Of a stretch of 64,000 nucleotides of DNA, positions 8,025 through 16,857 are shown piece after piece; position 1 is the stretch's first letter; the number at the start of each line of letters is the position of its first letter. The position numbers and the translations under genes were made by a program. The DNA lies in the NCBI GenBank assembly GCA_947492175.1, contig CANLMQ010000024.1, positions 1 through 64,000 on the forward strand, written 5' to 3'. The DNA comes from an uncultured Draconibacterium sp. (lineage in GTDB: Bacteria; Bacteroidota; Bacteroidia; Bacteroidales; Prolixibacteraceae). The notes below the pieces were generated by a model. The model was not told the DNA's origin, did not search any database, and worked only from the letters and a program-made list of their open reading frames with translations.

Positions 8025-9500
8025 TTAAATAATCGCTTCCATTGCTTCCATCGCCTCGCGCAATTCTGCACCGATAATTTCAACATCACTGTAACGAATC
8101 TCATCGTTGATTTCAATCAACTCTTTATTATCAACATGAGCATCAATTCCTTCGTTGAAGTTTTTACCAATAACGTTGGTTTCAATCTTACTCATAAAAT
8201 CAGCCAACAAAGGTTTACATGCATGATCAAACAAATAACATCCGTACTCAGCAGTATCAGAAATTACACGATTCATTTCATACAATTTTTTACGTGCAAT
8301 TGTATTTGCAATCAGCGGAGTTTCGTGCAACGACTCATAGTAAGCCGACTCAGCCTTAATACCTGCCTCGCCCATTACATCAAATGCCAATTCAACACCC
8401 GCTTTAACAAAAGCCACCATTAAAGTTCCGTTATCGAAATATTCCTGTTCGCTAATTTCAGCATCAGTTGCCTCTGTTTTTTCAAATGCAATTTCTCCGG
8501 TAGCTGCACGCCATTTTAACAAGTTAGCATCGCCATTTGCCCAGTCTTCCATCATGGTTGAAGAGAAAGTTCCGTCCATAATGTCATCCATATGTTTTTC
8601 GAACAACGGGCGCATAATTGTTTTTAACTCATCAGCCAACTTAAAGGCTTCAATTTTTGCAGGATTCGAAAGACGATCCATCATGTGGGTAATACCTCCC
8701 AGTTTTAAAGCTTCGGTTGTAGTTTCCCAACCATACTGAACCAATTTTGCAGCATAAGCAGGCTCAATCCCTTTTTCAACCATTTTGTCGAAACACAAAA
8801 TAGAACCGGTTTGTAACACACCACAAAGAATAGTTTGCTCACCCATTAAATCCGATTTCACCTCGGCCACAAACGACGAATGCAAAACACCTGCTTTATG
8901 ACCACCAGTACCAACACAGTAAGCTTTTGCAATCTCTAATCCATCTCCATTCGGATCATTTTCGCGGTGAACTGCAATAAGTGTAGGAACACCAAATCCA
9001 CGTAAAAACTCAGCACGAACTTCTGATGCAGGAGATTTTGGAGCTACCATAATTACAGTAATATCAGGACGAATCTGCATTCCTTCTTCCACAATATTAA
9101 AACCATGCGAATAGGAAAGACAGGCTCCTTTTTTCATTAACGGAATGGTAGCATTAACAACAGGAGTGTGATACTTGTCCGGCGTTAGGTTTAAAACCAG
9201 ATCAGCCTGAGGAATCATTTCTTCGAAAGTTCCAACCGCAAATTTATTTTCTGTTGCGTTTGTATAAGAAACATGCTTCTCGTCTATTTCCACCTGACGA
9301 AGTGCATAAGAAATATCCAGGCCGCTGTCGCGCATATTTAATCCCTGTGCCAATCCTTGTGCACCACATCCCAGAACAACAATTTTTTTACCTTCCAATT
9401 TTTTAACACCATCAGAAAATTCTGATTCATCCATAAAATCACATTTTCCTAACTGCTCCAACTGAATTCGCAATGGAATTGAATTAAAATAATTTCCCAT
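8025..9500 (-). CDS. ilvC: Ketol-acid reductoisomerase (long, class II form)
   Basis: A 491-residue enzyme of branched-chain amino acid synthesis. It converts acetolactate and acetohydroxybutyrate into dihydroxy acids using NADPH and Mg2+. The Rossmann motif VVLGCGAQGLAQGLNMRDSG lies near residues 36-55; the length and the doubled C-terminal knotted domain identify the class II (enterobacterial/plant-like) form rather than the 330-residue class I. Metal-ligand segments around DLMGEQTIL and a second acidic/Glu motif farther on are present. It stands alone here, not with other ilv genes, on the minus strand with the terminator at 7833 downstream. Confidence 0.96.
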   Translation of the reverse strand: MGNYFNSIPLRIQLEQLGKCDFMDESEFSDGVKKLEGKKIVVLGCGAQGLAQGLNMRDSGLDISYALRQVEIDEKHVSYTNATENKFAVGTFEEMIPQADLVLNLTPDKYHTPVVNATIPLMKKGACLSYSHGFNIVEEGMQIRPDITVIMVAPKSPASEVRAEFLRGFGVPTLIAVHRENDPNGDGLEIAKAYCVGTGGHKAGVLHSSFVAEVKSDLMGEQTILCGVLQTGSILCFDKMVEKGIEPAYAAKLVQYGWETTTEALKLGGITHMMDRLSNPAKIEAFKLADELKTIMRPLFEKHMDDIMDGTFSSTMMEDWANGDANLLKWRAATGEIAFEKTEATDAEISEQEYFDNGTLMVAFVKAGVELAFDVMGEAGIKAESAYYESLHETPLIANTIARKKLYEMNRVISDTAEYGCYLFDHACKPLLADFMSKIETNVIGKNFNEGIDAHVDNKELIEINDEIRYSDVEIIGAELREAMEAMEAII

Positions 9501-9773
9501 TTGATCTATTTTTTAATTATGAATTAATACTATAACTTTTTTCGTCATGCTGAACCAGATTCAGTGTCTATTCCCATAGAAACTAAATCGAGAGGATGAC
9601 GATGTTTTATACACTACAAAGCAACTAAATATTAAAGAAAACAAAATGTAAAAATACATGAATTTTAGGTATTTTTAATGGATTCAACATAAACTATTTG
9701 TTACCATATATAAAACATTGATTTAGTTTTCAGCTGATTAAACAAAATAGCCACTTGCATATTTGTAAGACAA
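9501..9773. other. ilvC upstream spacer with CGTCAT/ATGACG-ended repeat
   Basis: The spacer before ilvC holds a 59-base segment (9543-9601) that begins with CGTCAT and ends with ATGACG, containing TGCTGAACCAGATTCAG. This resembles the dispersed 'GTCATgCTGAA' intergenic repeats of many bacteria. No leader peptide rich in Ile, Leu or Val and no attenuator was found. Confidence 0.4.
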
Positions 9774-10655
9774 CTATAACGACTTTGTGCGGTACTGCAA
9801 TGGTGAAATTCCCACCTCGCGTTTAAAGAACTTGGCAAAATAACTCTGATCGGGAAAGTTTAAACGGTGCGAAATTTCAGTTACACTTAAGTTGGTATGC
9901 ACCAGTAAGCGTTTAATCTCCAGAATTTGTTTCGATTTTATAATCTGCGACGAAGTTTTCCCGGTCAACTGATTTACCGTTTGTGTGAGATGATTGGGTG
10001 TTAAAGCCATTTTATTGGCATATTCGGCTACGGTTAAATTTTTATTGTAATTCTCTTCAACCAACTGAAAAAACTTTTTTACAACAATATGCCCCTTCCC
10101 TTTTAAAATATTTTCATCGCTTTTATACAACGATGCACTGCTGGTTAAAATCAAATCGAGTAACGAACGCAGCAATTCAATCGAAAACTCCTCTCCTTTT
10201 TGCAATTCAGCAATTCCTTTTTTAAACAGGCTTTCCAAAAAATCTATATCTGAATTCTTTGTCAATATCAATGGCGGATTATCCTGTCGGATAGTAAAAA
10301 AGAAAGGAAATTCAATCAAACGATTCTGATTGCTTTTATTAATAAGGTAAAACTCAGCGGTAAAAATAAAAATGTAGCCTTCAATATCGTGCGACACTTC
10401 TATTTTATGTGCCTGCCCCGGTGACATAAAAAACACACAGGGAGGTTTTATTTCGTATTTATTTCCGTCGATTACATGAAAACCAGATCCCCGGGCAAGG
10501 TAGAGTACTTCAAAAAAATCGTGACGGTGCGGATATTTAACAGCAAAATGGCGGTTGGCATCAAACACCTCTACCTGAAACTGCTGACTTTCGCCTTCGG
10601 CTGTACTAAAATTATGCAGGCTGTAAACCGGTATATTTTCTGACCTTTTATTCAT
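9774..10655 (-). CDS. AraC-family transcriptional regulator
   Basis: A 293-residue regulator. The N-terminal half is a cupin-type ligand pocket (YPHRHDFFEVLYL near 43-55, then MSPGQAHKIE), and the C-terminal 100 residues contain the two AraC helix-turn-helix units, including the conserved SQIIKSKQILEIKRLL linker and the FPDQSYFAKFFKREVGISPLQYR signature. I chose ATG at 10655; a GTG at 10658 directly follows the stop of the upstream zinc-ribbon gene, so translation is probably coupled either way. It may regulate its own three-gene unit or a remote sugar/stress gene; the ligand is unknown. Confidence 0.9.
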   Translation of the reverse strand: MNKRSENIPVYSLHNFSTAEGESQQFQVEVFDANRHFAVKYPHRHDFFEVLYLARGSGFHVIDGNKYEIKPPCVFFMSPGQAHKIEVSHDIEGYIFIFTAEFYLINKSNQNRLIEFPFFFTIRQDNPPLILTKNSDIDFLESLFKKGIAELQKGEEFSIELLRSLLDLILTSSASLYKSDENILKGKGHIVVKKFFQLVEENYNKNLTVAEYANKMALTPNHLTQTVNQLTGKTSSQIIKSKQILEIKRLLVHTNLSVTEISHRLNFPDQSYFAKFFKREVGISPLQYRTKSL

Positions 10656-10658
10656 CAC

Positions 10659-11555
10659 TTATTCTACCACTTCAAAAGAATCGAGAAAATAATTCACCGA
10701 TTTATTAAATGTATTTTTCGATGGTGAAATAACCTGTAAGATATACATCTTGTTTTGAATTAAATAACTTCTCATTTTTATTACGGCAAGTCCATCTTTA
10801 ACATCAATCTTTATTTCACGCCCAGGATAATCTTTGTATTTAATAATGTGAGTAGAGAGCAAACGCCCCTGAACGTTGCTGACCGTTCCATTTATCGAAT
10901 TTGTAAAAAATTCAGACAACTGCTCTTCACCCATCTGCCTGCTATCAATAATATCTACGGGATAAATAGTAAATCCACTTCCGTATAAAACATTGGCATC
11001 CTTTCCCAGTTGTGGTTCAAAAACATACTGTTTCACTTCTAAATTGCCAATTTCTGTTTCTACTATTTGCGAGTGCTCTTTGGGTTCCTCTGGGAAAAGC
11101 ATTAAGAAATTGGCATCTGCACAGGTAAAACTTTTCCATCCACTTGTATCTGAAGATGCAAAATACATGCTTCCCATTTTTATTTCCTGCCATTTTTCTT
11201 TCACCTCAAAACCAACTTTTTTCCCCAGATAACCAAAAACTCCGGCTGTCAAAGCTCCAATAATAATTCCAATTAATTGTGTTTTGCTCAATCCCTGGCG
11301 TTTTTTTACACCTGATTTCTTTTCAGGTTCCGCTTCATGGTCTTTCAGTTTTGATTCAGAACTTGATTGCACGGGGACAGCAGATTCTGGAATACAAACC
11401 AAATGTTTATACGCATCAAAATCTTTTTGCGGATTATTTCCTATCCAATCGATATAATTATTAGTCAAATGTGTTTTACATTTTCCACAGTAAACCATGT
11501 ACTCAGTAACCACCGGATTATAATATCCACAACTTTCACACCTGTGATAATACAT
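10659..11555 (-). CDS. Zinc-ribbon membrane protein of unknown function
   Basis: A 298-residue protein not assigned to a known family. The N-terminus has a four-cysteine zinc ribbon (Cys6, Cys9, Cys23, Cys26), followed by a charged linker (about 65-90), a single membrane helix (about 93-112) and a C-terminal domain of about 170 residues that appears extracytoplasmic and of mixed alpha/beta type. The topology (cytosolic zinc finger, one helix, outside domain) would suit a sensor or a membrane-tethered assembly factor. It lies between an OM barrel gene (23-base gap) and the AraC gene (adjacent stop/start), so the three probably form an operon. Confidence 0.65.
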   Translation of the reverse strand: MYYHRCESCGYYNPVVTEYMVYCGKCKTHLTNNYIDWIGNNPQKDFDAYKHLVCIPESAVPVQSSSESKLKDHEAEPEKKSGVKKRQGLSKTQLIGIIIGALTAGVFGYLGKKVGFEVKEKWQEIKMGSMYFASSDTSGWKSFTCADANFLMLFPEEPKEHSQIVETEIGNLEVKQYVFEPQLGKDANVLYGSGFTIYPVDIIDSRQMGEEQLSEFFTNSINGTVSNVQGRLLSTHIIKYKDYPGREIKIDVKDGLAVIKMRSYLIQNKMYILQVISPSKNTFNKSVNYFLDSFEVVE

Positions 11556-11578
11556 TCTGTAACTCTCTGATAAATTTG

Positions 11579-12268
11579 TTAATCTTCCAACTTTAAAGTA
11601 TATCCCAGCGAAAGTCGGATAACCCGATGTTTGTATTCTTTAATATCATCCTGGTAGGCAACGTTGGGAATTCCATAGTCGTACGACAAAGCTATATTAA
11701 AACCACCATCCATTAAAAATCCAACTTTCCCGGTTACGCCGTAATCAAGCCTTTTAAAATTGGGATCGGCTGTATCACTACCCCAAACAGGTTCCGAATC
11801 CGTTACAGGGTCAGTTCCATAAGAAGAAAAAGTAACCTGCGAATTTCCAAACAAACCATAACCGATATAAGGACCGGCACCAACATAAACTTTATTTCGC
11901 GAACGTAAACGGTATCTGTATTTTAAATATAGAGGTACATCAACATAATACAGGGTAGTGGTGTTCTCGAGCGTTAATTGCTCTTCATTCAAGTCCTGGC
12001 TGAATCCCTTACTTTCAAATAAGATTCCGGATTCTACTGTAAACTCCTCCGACCGGCTCTTTTTTAACACATGATCGTATAAAGCACCAATGTGCATCCC
12101 AAACAACATTTTATACGAATCTTCAATTTCTGTATAGCTTTGGCCCTGCGAAAACTTCATGCTGGCAACATTCCCCCCCCCTGTAAAAGTTATTGATGGC
12201 TGCTGAGCACGGGCAGAAAAAACAAATAATATGATAAAAGGGATGGCTAGGAATCGAATTGGTTTCAT
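11579..12268 (-). CDS. Outer-membrane beta-barrel protein (porin family-like)
   Basis: A 229-residue exported protein with a signal peptide (about 1-21, ending ARA) and alternating hydrophobic/aromatic strands typical of eight-stranded OmpA-like or 'outer membrane beta-barrel' (PF13568-type) proteins: TTTLYYVDVPLYLKYRY, YVGAGPYIGYGLFG, FNIALSYDYGI and a final strand ending in LSLGYTLKLED. No enzyme motif is seen. It would lie in the outer membrane, with role unknown. It is the first gene of the probable unit with the zinc-ribbon protein and AraC regulator. Confidence 0.75.
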   Translation of the reverse strand: MKPIRFLAIPFIILFVFSARAQQPSITFTGGGNVASMKFSQGQSYTEIEDSYKMLFGMHIGALYDHVLKKSRSEEFTVESGILFESKGFSQDLNEEQLTLENTTTLYYVDVPLYLKYRYRLRSRNKVYVGAGPYIGYGLFGNSQVTFSSYGTDPVTDSEPVWGSDTADPNFKRLDYGVTGKVGFLMDGGFNIALSYDYGIPNVAYQDDIKEYKHRVIRLSLGYTLKLED

Positions 12269-12405
12269 AATGTGTTCACTTAAATTTGCAAGTGAAAGAT
12301 AATCATAAATTCGTAAACGAATAATTTAACACCTCTTTGATATAATCTGATGTGTATAAAAAAACACATTAAAAAGACTCTTACAAATTATTCTATTTTT
12401 GCCGA

Positions 12406-13215
12406 ATGATCAAAACATCCCGCAACTTAAAATTATTTTTGGGGCTGTTTCTTTTAACAGTATACAATAATGGTTTTGCTTCTCAGAAGGAAAAAGAATC
12501 CAAATTACTATCCAATTCTAGACCTACTGCCTTTTATGGTTTTCAAACCGATTCCATTCATCAGTTCAATTTTCTGTATCACAATAAAAAAAGTGGGTTC
12601 AAACCTTTTATTGCTCCAACCTTATTAATTGCCGGAGGCACTGCATTACATTTGTCCACAAACTTTCAGGAAAATTTTCAGGATTGGATAAACAAAAAAT
12701 CCAACTACTCCGGGAATATGGAAGATTACATACAATATATTCCTTTAGTTGCGGTTTACGCATTAAATGCATGGAATATTAAAGGAAAAAACAACTTTGG
12801 AAACCGGACAGCAATAATCGCCAAGAGCTACCTTTTGAATGCTCTTTGGGTTAAAAGTTTTAAAAAAATAACCGATACAAAACGCCCAAATGGTAAAAAA
12901 TATTCTTTTCCGTCAGGACATACATCGGTAGCTTTTGCCATGGCCCATTTTATGCATAAAGAATATGGTAAAATCACCCCCTGGTATAGTATTGGAGCCT
13001 ATTTTTCGGCCGCATCGGTTGCAACATTGAGGGTAATACATAACGAACACTGGGTGGGCGATGTTGTGGCAGGCGCAGGTTTTGGAATACTGTCCACCGA
13101 ACTGATTTACCTTACCCATCTGTATAAGTGGGACAAGGCACACCTAAAACACTTCGATATTTTCCCATTCCAAACCCACAAATATAAAGGACTCACTCTC
13201 GTTTACAGATTCTGA
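12406..13215 (+). CDS. PAP2-family (type 2 phosphatidic acid) phosphatase
   Basis: A 269-residue membrane-associated phosphatase. A signal peptide or helix (about 1-25) is followed by hydrophobic segments and the three-part PAP2 active site: K(x6)RP in KITDTKRPNGK, PSGH in FPSGHTSVAF, and the Arg-x5-His-x3-Asp motif in RVIHNEHWVGDV. It probably acts on undecaprenyl pyrophosphate or on a lipid phosphate at the periplasmic face. Placed at the head of the EPS locus and transcribed the same way, it may recycle the carrier lipid released by polysaccharide synthesis; this link is inferred from position only. Confidence 0.85.
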   Translation: MIKTSRNLKLFLGLFLLTVYNNGFASQKEKESKLLSNSRPTAFYGFQTDSIHQFNFLYHNKKSGFKPFIAPTLLIAGGTALHLSTNFQENFQDWINKKSNYSGNMEDYIQYIPLVAVYALNAWNIKGKNNFGNRTAIIAKSYLLNALWVKSFKKITDTKRPNGKKYSFPSGHTSVAFAMAHFMHKEYGKITPWYSIGAYFSAASVATLRVIHNEHWVGDVVAGAGFGILSTELIYLTHLYKWDKAHLKHFDIFPFQTHKYKGLTLVYRF

Positions 13216-13312
13216 CTAACAATCATTGCTTCTGGCTTCCCTTGAAATCAATGTCTCAATACTTTCCAATCTGGCATATTTTTTGTTAAATCATACGCCA
13301 AAATTATATTGT

Positions 13313-13848
13313 ATGTCGACAGAACCCTATAACAAAAAATGGTACGTTATTTACACACGATCAAGAGCGGAAAAAAAAGTTGAAGCAGAGCTTCGAGCCA
13401 GGCAAATTGAATGTTTTCTTCCTTTGCAAAAAAGTTACGCCAATGGAAAGACCGAAAAAAATGGGTGGATACACCTCTTATACCTGGCTATTGTTTTGTA
13501 CATATTACCCGAAAGGAATACGATGCAGTGCTGCAATTGCAAAATGTTGTTTGTTATGTCACATTCGAGGGAAAGGCAGCTGTCGTACCTCCGGAACAGA
13601 TTCAATCCCTTCAACAATTGGTAAATCAATACAAGTTCGACATAACTGTTTCACACGAAAACTTTAAACAAGGTAAACTAGTTGAAATTATCAAAGGGCC
13701 TCTGGTTGGAATGCGGGGAGAATTGATCGAAACTCGCGGAAAAAACAAATTTATGATCCGAATGGAAAAAATCGAGTCCATTTTTTTTATTAAAATAAAC
13801 GCAGAATGCCTCAGTGCCGTACCCGAAATGAGCAATGCAATTTGTTAA
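13313..13848 (+). pseudogene. UpxY/NusG-like capsule antiterminator, frameshifted
   Basis: A NusG paralogue of the UpxY type, which in Bacteroides associates with RNA polymerase to let it read through capsule operon leaders. The N-terminal part (ATG at 13313) reads KKWYVIYTRSRAEKKVEAEL and is in frame up to FLPLQ; the rest (WVDTPLIPGYCFVHI, then a KOW-like KLVEIIKGPLVGMRGEL) continues in another frame. The switch falls in a run of six A at 13428-13433; a seventh A would restore one frame of about 178 codons, the usual family length. It may be a sequencing error, a slippage-controlled gene or a true pseudogene. Its place ahead of wza/wzc matches UpxY loci. Confidence 0.8.
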
Positions 13849-14135
13849 CCACATTATTTGCAGGAAGCAACCTTGGTTCAGGCTACCTGAAGGAATAGTA
13901 AAATTCGGAATGAAACTCCTCGCAGCAAGCTGACGAGGTATTACATTTGAAAAATCACTATGTTATTCGCATTAAGGTGCGGAGAATAAAACCCTTGAGA
14001 TCCCTCGGCATCGCTCGGGATCAGTTTGGCTAAATGATTTTGAAAACAAAATCATAGTCTCACTGATTTAATCTGGCAGTTAACATACTTTTGTTTTAAT
14101 AAAATCATATTTTTGCATAAAAATTTATTTCAACA
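13849..14135. repeat. Spacer with several hairpins
   Basis: No gene is seen. Hairpins include CCTCG/CGAGG around 13918-13937 with loop CAGCAAGCTGA, GATCCC/GGGATC at about 13999-14022, and a perfect ATGATTTTG/CAAAATCAT stem with a 4-base loop at 14034-14055. The first resembles the GCTGCAAGCAGC hairpin near position 105. A TATTTTTG (14108-14115) with TTTG 14 bases upstream is a possible promoter for the next gene, although the spacing is short. Confidence 0.5.
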
Positions 14136-14978
14136 TTGAATAGAAACACCAGTAAATACACAATAACATTTCTCATCTTATTTTTATTTAACGCGAGAGG
14201 TTATACCCAGAGCTTTTTCGAGGGAATAAACTTTTTCGAAGGAATAAACATTGGAGCAAAACTCGGAACATCAAAATTACTCACCGAAATAGAACCCGGA
14301 TTTTCAGGTACTATTAATGAATTTGAGAATACTTTTGGACTATCCTCCGATCTGGAATTATCAAAAAACATAGGAAAACACTGGGATATAGGAACACACA
14401 TTTTTCTCTCAAGGCTACATGGCCATACAGATCATCCCAATTTTTCAGCCACCGGCCATCATTATCAAATGCAAACGATTAACGATGAGTCCATTGAATA
14501 CCACAGTAATCTGCTTGGGCAGACTTTTTTCATCAGTTATTATTTTAAGGAACAGGAATACAAAAAAAACACATCCAACCTGAATCCCTTTCTAAGGGCC
14601 GGTATTGGTTATGTAGGTTACATGTCGAAGCTAAAGTACTCCGCTGCTCCCGACGATGAGCTAATATTCGGAAAAAATTTAAACGGTTTTGAAAAAACGG
14701 GCGTTACATCAACTGTATTTGAGTTGGGAGGTGGTGTGAAAGCCAGTCTATCTCACCACGTTTTTATCACAGCCTCAACTACATTTAACATCGTCACGTA
14801 CGACTTCCTTGATGTTGTTCATAATTATACAACAAACGGAGAACGCCTCAATGTAATGGGTTTCTTTTCTGAATTTAAAATCGGCATCTTCTACAGCATC
14901 GGTAAAAAACCAGGTTCCGGAAAAAAGAAATCAGGAAAATTAACCAATAGCCATCTTCCCTTTTCATCACGAAAATAA
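14136..14978 (+). CDS. Outer-membrane beta-barrel protein, unknown role
   Basis: A 280-residue protein with a signal peptide (about 1-25) and amphipathic strands (DIGTHIFLSRL, FFISYYF, PFLRAGIGYVGYM, FFSEFKIGIFYSI) that suggest a small outer-membrane barrel. The only start codon near the signal peptide is TTG at 14136. Just after the signal peptide an 18-base unit is duplicated in tandem (14215-14250), giving FFEGIN twice. No enzymatic motif is seen. It lies between the UpxY gene and the HAD gene and may be part of the EPS locus, but no EPS family match is recognised. Confidence 0.6.
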   Translation: MNRNTSKYTITFLILFLFNARGYTQSFFEGINFFEGINIGAKLGTSKLLTEIEPGFSGTINEFENTFGLSSDLELSKNIGKHWDIGTHIFLSRLHGHTDHPNFSATGHHYQMQTINDESIEYHSNLLGQTFFISYYFKEQEYKKNTSNLNPFLRAGIGYVGYMSKLKYSAAPDDELIFGKNLNGFEKTGVTSTVFELGGGVKASLSHHVFITASTTFNIVTYDFLDVVHNYTTNGERLNVMGFFSEFKIGIFYSIGKKPGSGKKKSGKLTNSHLPFSSRK

Positions 14979-15393
14979 CAAGCTGATAGTTCGTTGATAC
15001 ACACTCATCCATCCACTTTATATTATAATAAACATCGATAATAACACACCATTTATTGGTTTGGTTATAGCATATTATATATATTTGTAACTTCGTCTTA
15101 AATGTGCCATCTACTCATACAATAAAATGTAACTGAGGAGGCGAAGCAGTATTTAATCCAAACAAATCGCACACACACCCAACCATTAACATAATCACTA
15201 CCAACCATTTAGCACAAATGCCCAAAACCAAACAATTCCCTTATTCCCAGCTAAACACGCTTAAATCTACTCTACATGTTCCTGAACAGCGAAACCACAG
15301 GTTATTCACTTAATCTGGTGCACCAGTTTTGTGAATCAACTCATGCTTGTTGTAGCTGAGACGGGTTAAAAATCAACGCATATTTATACAAGA
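14979..15393 (+). promoter_or_regulatory. Candidate EPS operon promoter and long leader
   Basis: This 415-base gap has no gene. TATATTTG at 15080-15087 fits the Bacteroidota -7 consensus; TTTG at 15060-15063 (or TTGG at 15056) is a possible -33 box at 16-20 bases. If used, transcription would start near 15095 and leave a leader of about 300 bases before the HAD gene. Leaders of this type are where UpxY proteins act in Bacteroides, so this is a candidate antitermination site; I see no strong intrinsic terminator in it. Confidence 0.4.
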
Positions 15394-15792
15394 ATGAAGA
15401 AACAACTTACCATAGCCATTGATTTTGATGGCACCATAGTAGAACATAAATTCCCTGCAATAGGAAAGGAAATTCCCTTTGCATCCGATACATTGCGTGC
15501 CTTGCACAAAAAAGGCCACCGACTTATTTTATGGACCTATCGCGCAGGACAGGAACTGGAAGAAGCTGTGGAATTTTGCAACAGGAAAGGCATCGAATTT
15601 TATGCCATTAATAAAAACTACCCCGAAGAAAAAATGAGCGACAAAATAAGCCGGAAAATATTGGCCGACCTGTACATCGACGATCGAAATTTTGGAGGCC
15701 TGCCTAACTGGACAGAAATCTTCCACTCCCTCCACCCCGAAGAAAAAACAGAAAACCCAAAACCCAAAAAGAAGAAAGGCTGGTGGAGATAA
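15394..15792 (+). CDS. BT0820-like HAD-superfamily phosphatase
   Basis: A 132-residue cytosolic HAD protein. The catalytic DxDGT motif is seen in IAIDFDGTIVEH (nucleophile Asp10), the second motif in LILWTYRAGQ, and the late acidic motif in LYIDDRNFGG. Length and the ending match the small cap-less HAD group annotated after Bacteroides BT0820. A basic lysine-rich tail closes the protein. Such genes often sit in capsule and exopolysaccharide loci; the substrate, perhaps a sugar phosphate, is not known. It is followed by an extended heptamer repeat array and wza. Confidence 0.85.
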   Translation: MKKQLTIAIDFDGTIVEHKFPAIGKEIPFASDTLRALHKKGHRLILWTYRAGQELEEAVEFCNRKGIEFYAINKNYPEEKMSDKISRKILADLYIDDRNFGGLPNWTEIFHSLHPEEKTENPKPKKKKGWWR

Positions 15793-15861
15793 AAACCAAC
15801 TACACGGGGCAGAGCGCTAAGAGCTAACAGCAAAGCGCCAGAGACCAAAAGCAACTCTGAA

Positions 15862-15924
15862 CCAACAACCAACAACCAACAACCAACAACCAACAACCAA
15901 CATCCAACAACCAACAACCAACAT
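15862..15924. repeat. 7-bp tandem repeat (CCAACAA x9)
   Basis: Nine uninterrupted heptamers, seven CCAACAA and two CCAACAT, occupy most of the gap between the HAD gene and wza. It is the longest of the heptamer arrays in the window and lies 25 bases before the wza start, so changes in copy number would alter the leader of wza. Confidence 0.9.
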
Positions 15925-15948
15925 CGATAATACAATAACACCATTATA

Positions 15949-16746
15949 ATGAAAAATTTAAAATTCAAACCCTTTCCCCTGCTACTTGCACTGCTTTCTC
16001 TCTCTCTCTTCTCCTGCCGCAGCAGCAAGGAGCTGATTTATATGAAAGACGTGCAAAACAATCAGATGATAAAGGCCCTGGCAGATTCTGTCACCGAATA
16101 CATCATTGAACCCGGCGACATCCTTTATGTTAGTATAAAGTCGATGAATGCCGAAGTAAATGCACTCTTTAATCCCGAATCAAATATGGAGACACAAACC
16201 GGAAATACCTATCAGCGTTTTACAACCCCGCAAGGCGCTTACCTGTATGGGTATGAAGTAAATGAACAGGGAAACCTTAAGTTGCCGATAATTGGCGATA
16301 TCCCTATAGCCGGACTTCCCAATTCGGAAATTGAAAAACTTGTGCAAACCTATGCCGACAAATACCTCAAGGAAGCCATTGTAAAAGTAAAATTGCTCAA
16401 TTACAAGGTGACCATTACGGGTGAAGTAAAAAAACCAGGTGTGTATTACAACTACAACAATACATTTACGGTAATGGAAGCCCTGGCCATGGCCAACGGC
16501 AATACCGATTATGCCAACATCACAAATATATTGGTTATTCGGCCCCAGCCCGGCGGACAAAAAGCAATGATCCTCGATCTTTCCGCATCAAATGCCTGGA
16601 TGCAAAAAGGTTTTTACCTGCATCCCAACGACTATATTTTTGTTGAACCCGACAAGCATAAAAACTTCCAGCTCAATGCACAGATGTACTCCATGATCAT
16701 CTCATCGGCAAGTTTATTGCTGGCAGTATTCGGATTACTGAAATAG
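15949..16746 (+). CDS. wza: Polysaccharide export outer-membrane lipoprotein (Wza-like)
   Basis: A 265-residue lipoprotein with lipobox LFSC (Cys23). A Poly_export domain lies at about 45-140 (YIIEPGDILYVSIKS is the typical start), followed by an SLBB-like strand region (YKVTITGEVKKPGVY, about 145-160) and a C-terminal hydrophobic helix (about 245-264) that in Wza family members spans the outer membrane. It forms the outer-membrane exit channel for the polymer, working with Wzc, which is encoded just downstream. Assignment to the Wza/OPX family is firm; the gene symbol is by analogy. Confidence 0.9.
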   Translation: MKNLKFKPFPLLLALLSLSLFSCRSSKELIYMKDVQNNQMIKALADSVTEYIIEPGDILYVSIKSMNAEVNALFNPESNMETQTGNTYQRFTTPQGAYLYGYEVNEQGNLKLPIIGDIPIAGLPNSEIEKLVQTYADKYLKEAIVKVKLLNYKVTITGEVKKPGVYYNYNNTFTVMEALAMANGNTDYANITNILVIRPQPGGQKAMILDLSASNAWMQKGFYLHPNDYIFVEPDKHKNFQLNAQMYSMIISSASLLLAVFGLLK

Positions 16747-16750
16747 AGAA

Positions 16751-16778
16751 AGCCAAAAGCCAGAAGCCAGAAGCCAGT
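16751..16778. repeat. 7-bp tandem repeat (AGCCAGA x4)
   Basis: Four heptamers, AGCCAAA, AGCCAGA, AGCCAGA, AGCCAGT, start four bases after the wza stop codon. The same unit recurs as two copies at 35135-35148 and at 37727-37740. Confidence 0.75.
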
Positions 16779-16857
16779 GATCAGTTTTACAATTTAACTG
16801 TTCATCAATTTACAAACACATCAACACAACAACACAACAAAAAGTAATTCTTTAACC

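Noticed and set aside
8025..9773. Leader-peptide attenuation of ilvC
   Set aside because: No short frame rich in branched-chain codons and no alternative hairpins were found upstream.
13226..13312. N-terminal extension of the UpxY frame up to 13226
   Set aside because: The extra residues do not resemble the family; the homology starts at the KKWYVIYTRSRAEK segment just after the ATG at 13313.
13428..13434. A AAA AAG programmed -1 frameshift heptamer in upxY
   Set aside because: The letters are present, but the incoming reading frame is not the one needed for the classic X XXY YYZ slip; only simple A-tract slippage or an indel fits.
15862..15924. CRISPR array
   Set aside because: The units are contiguous 7-mers without spacers, and no cas genes are nearby.
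15618..16028. Open frame on the minus strand with LLVVGCW repeats
   Set aside because: It is the reverse reading of the CCAACAA heptamer array and overlaps the HAD gene and wza; low-complexity translation with no family features.
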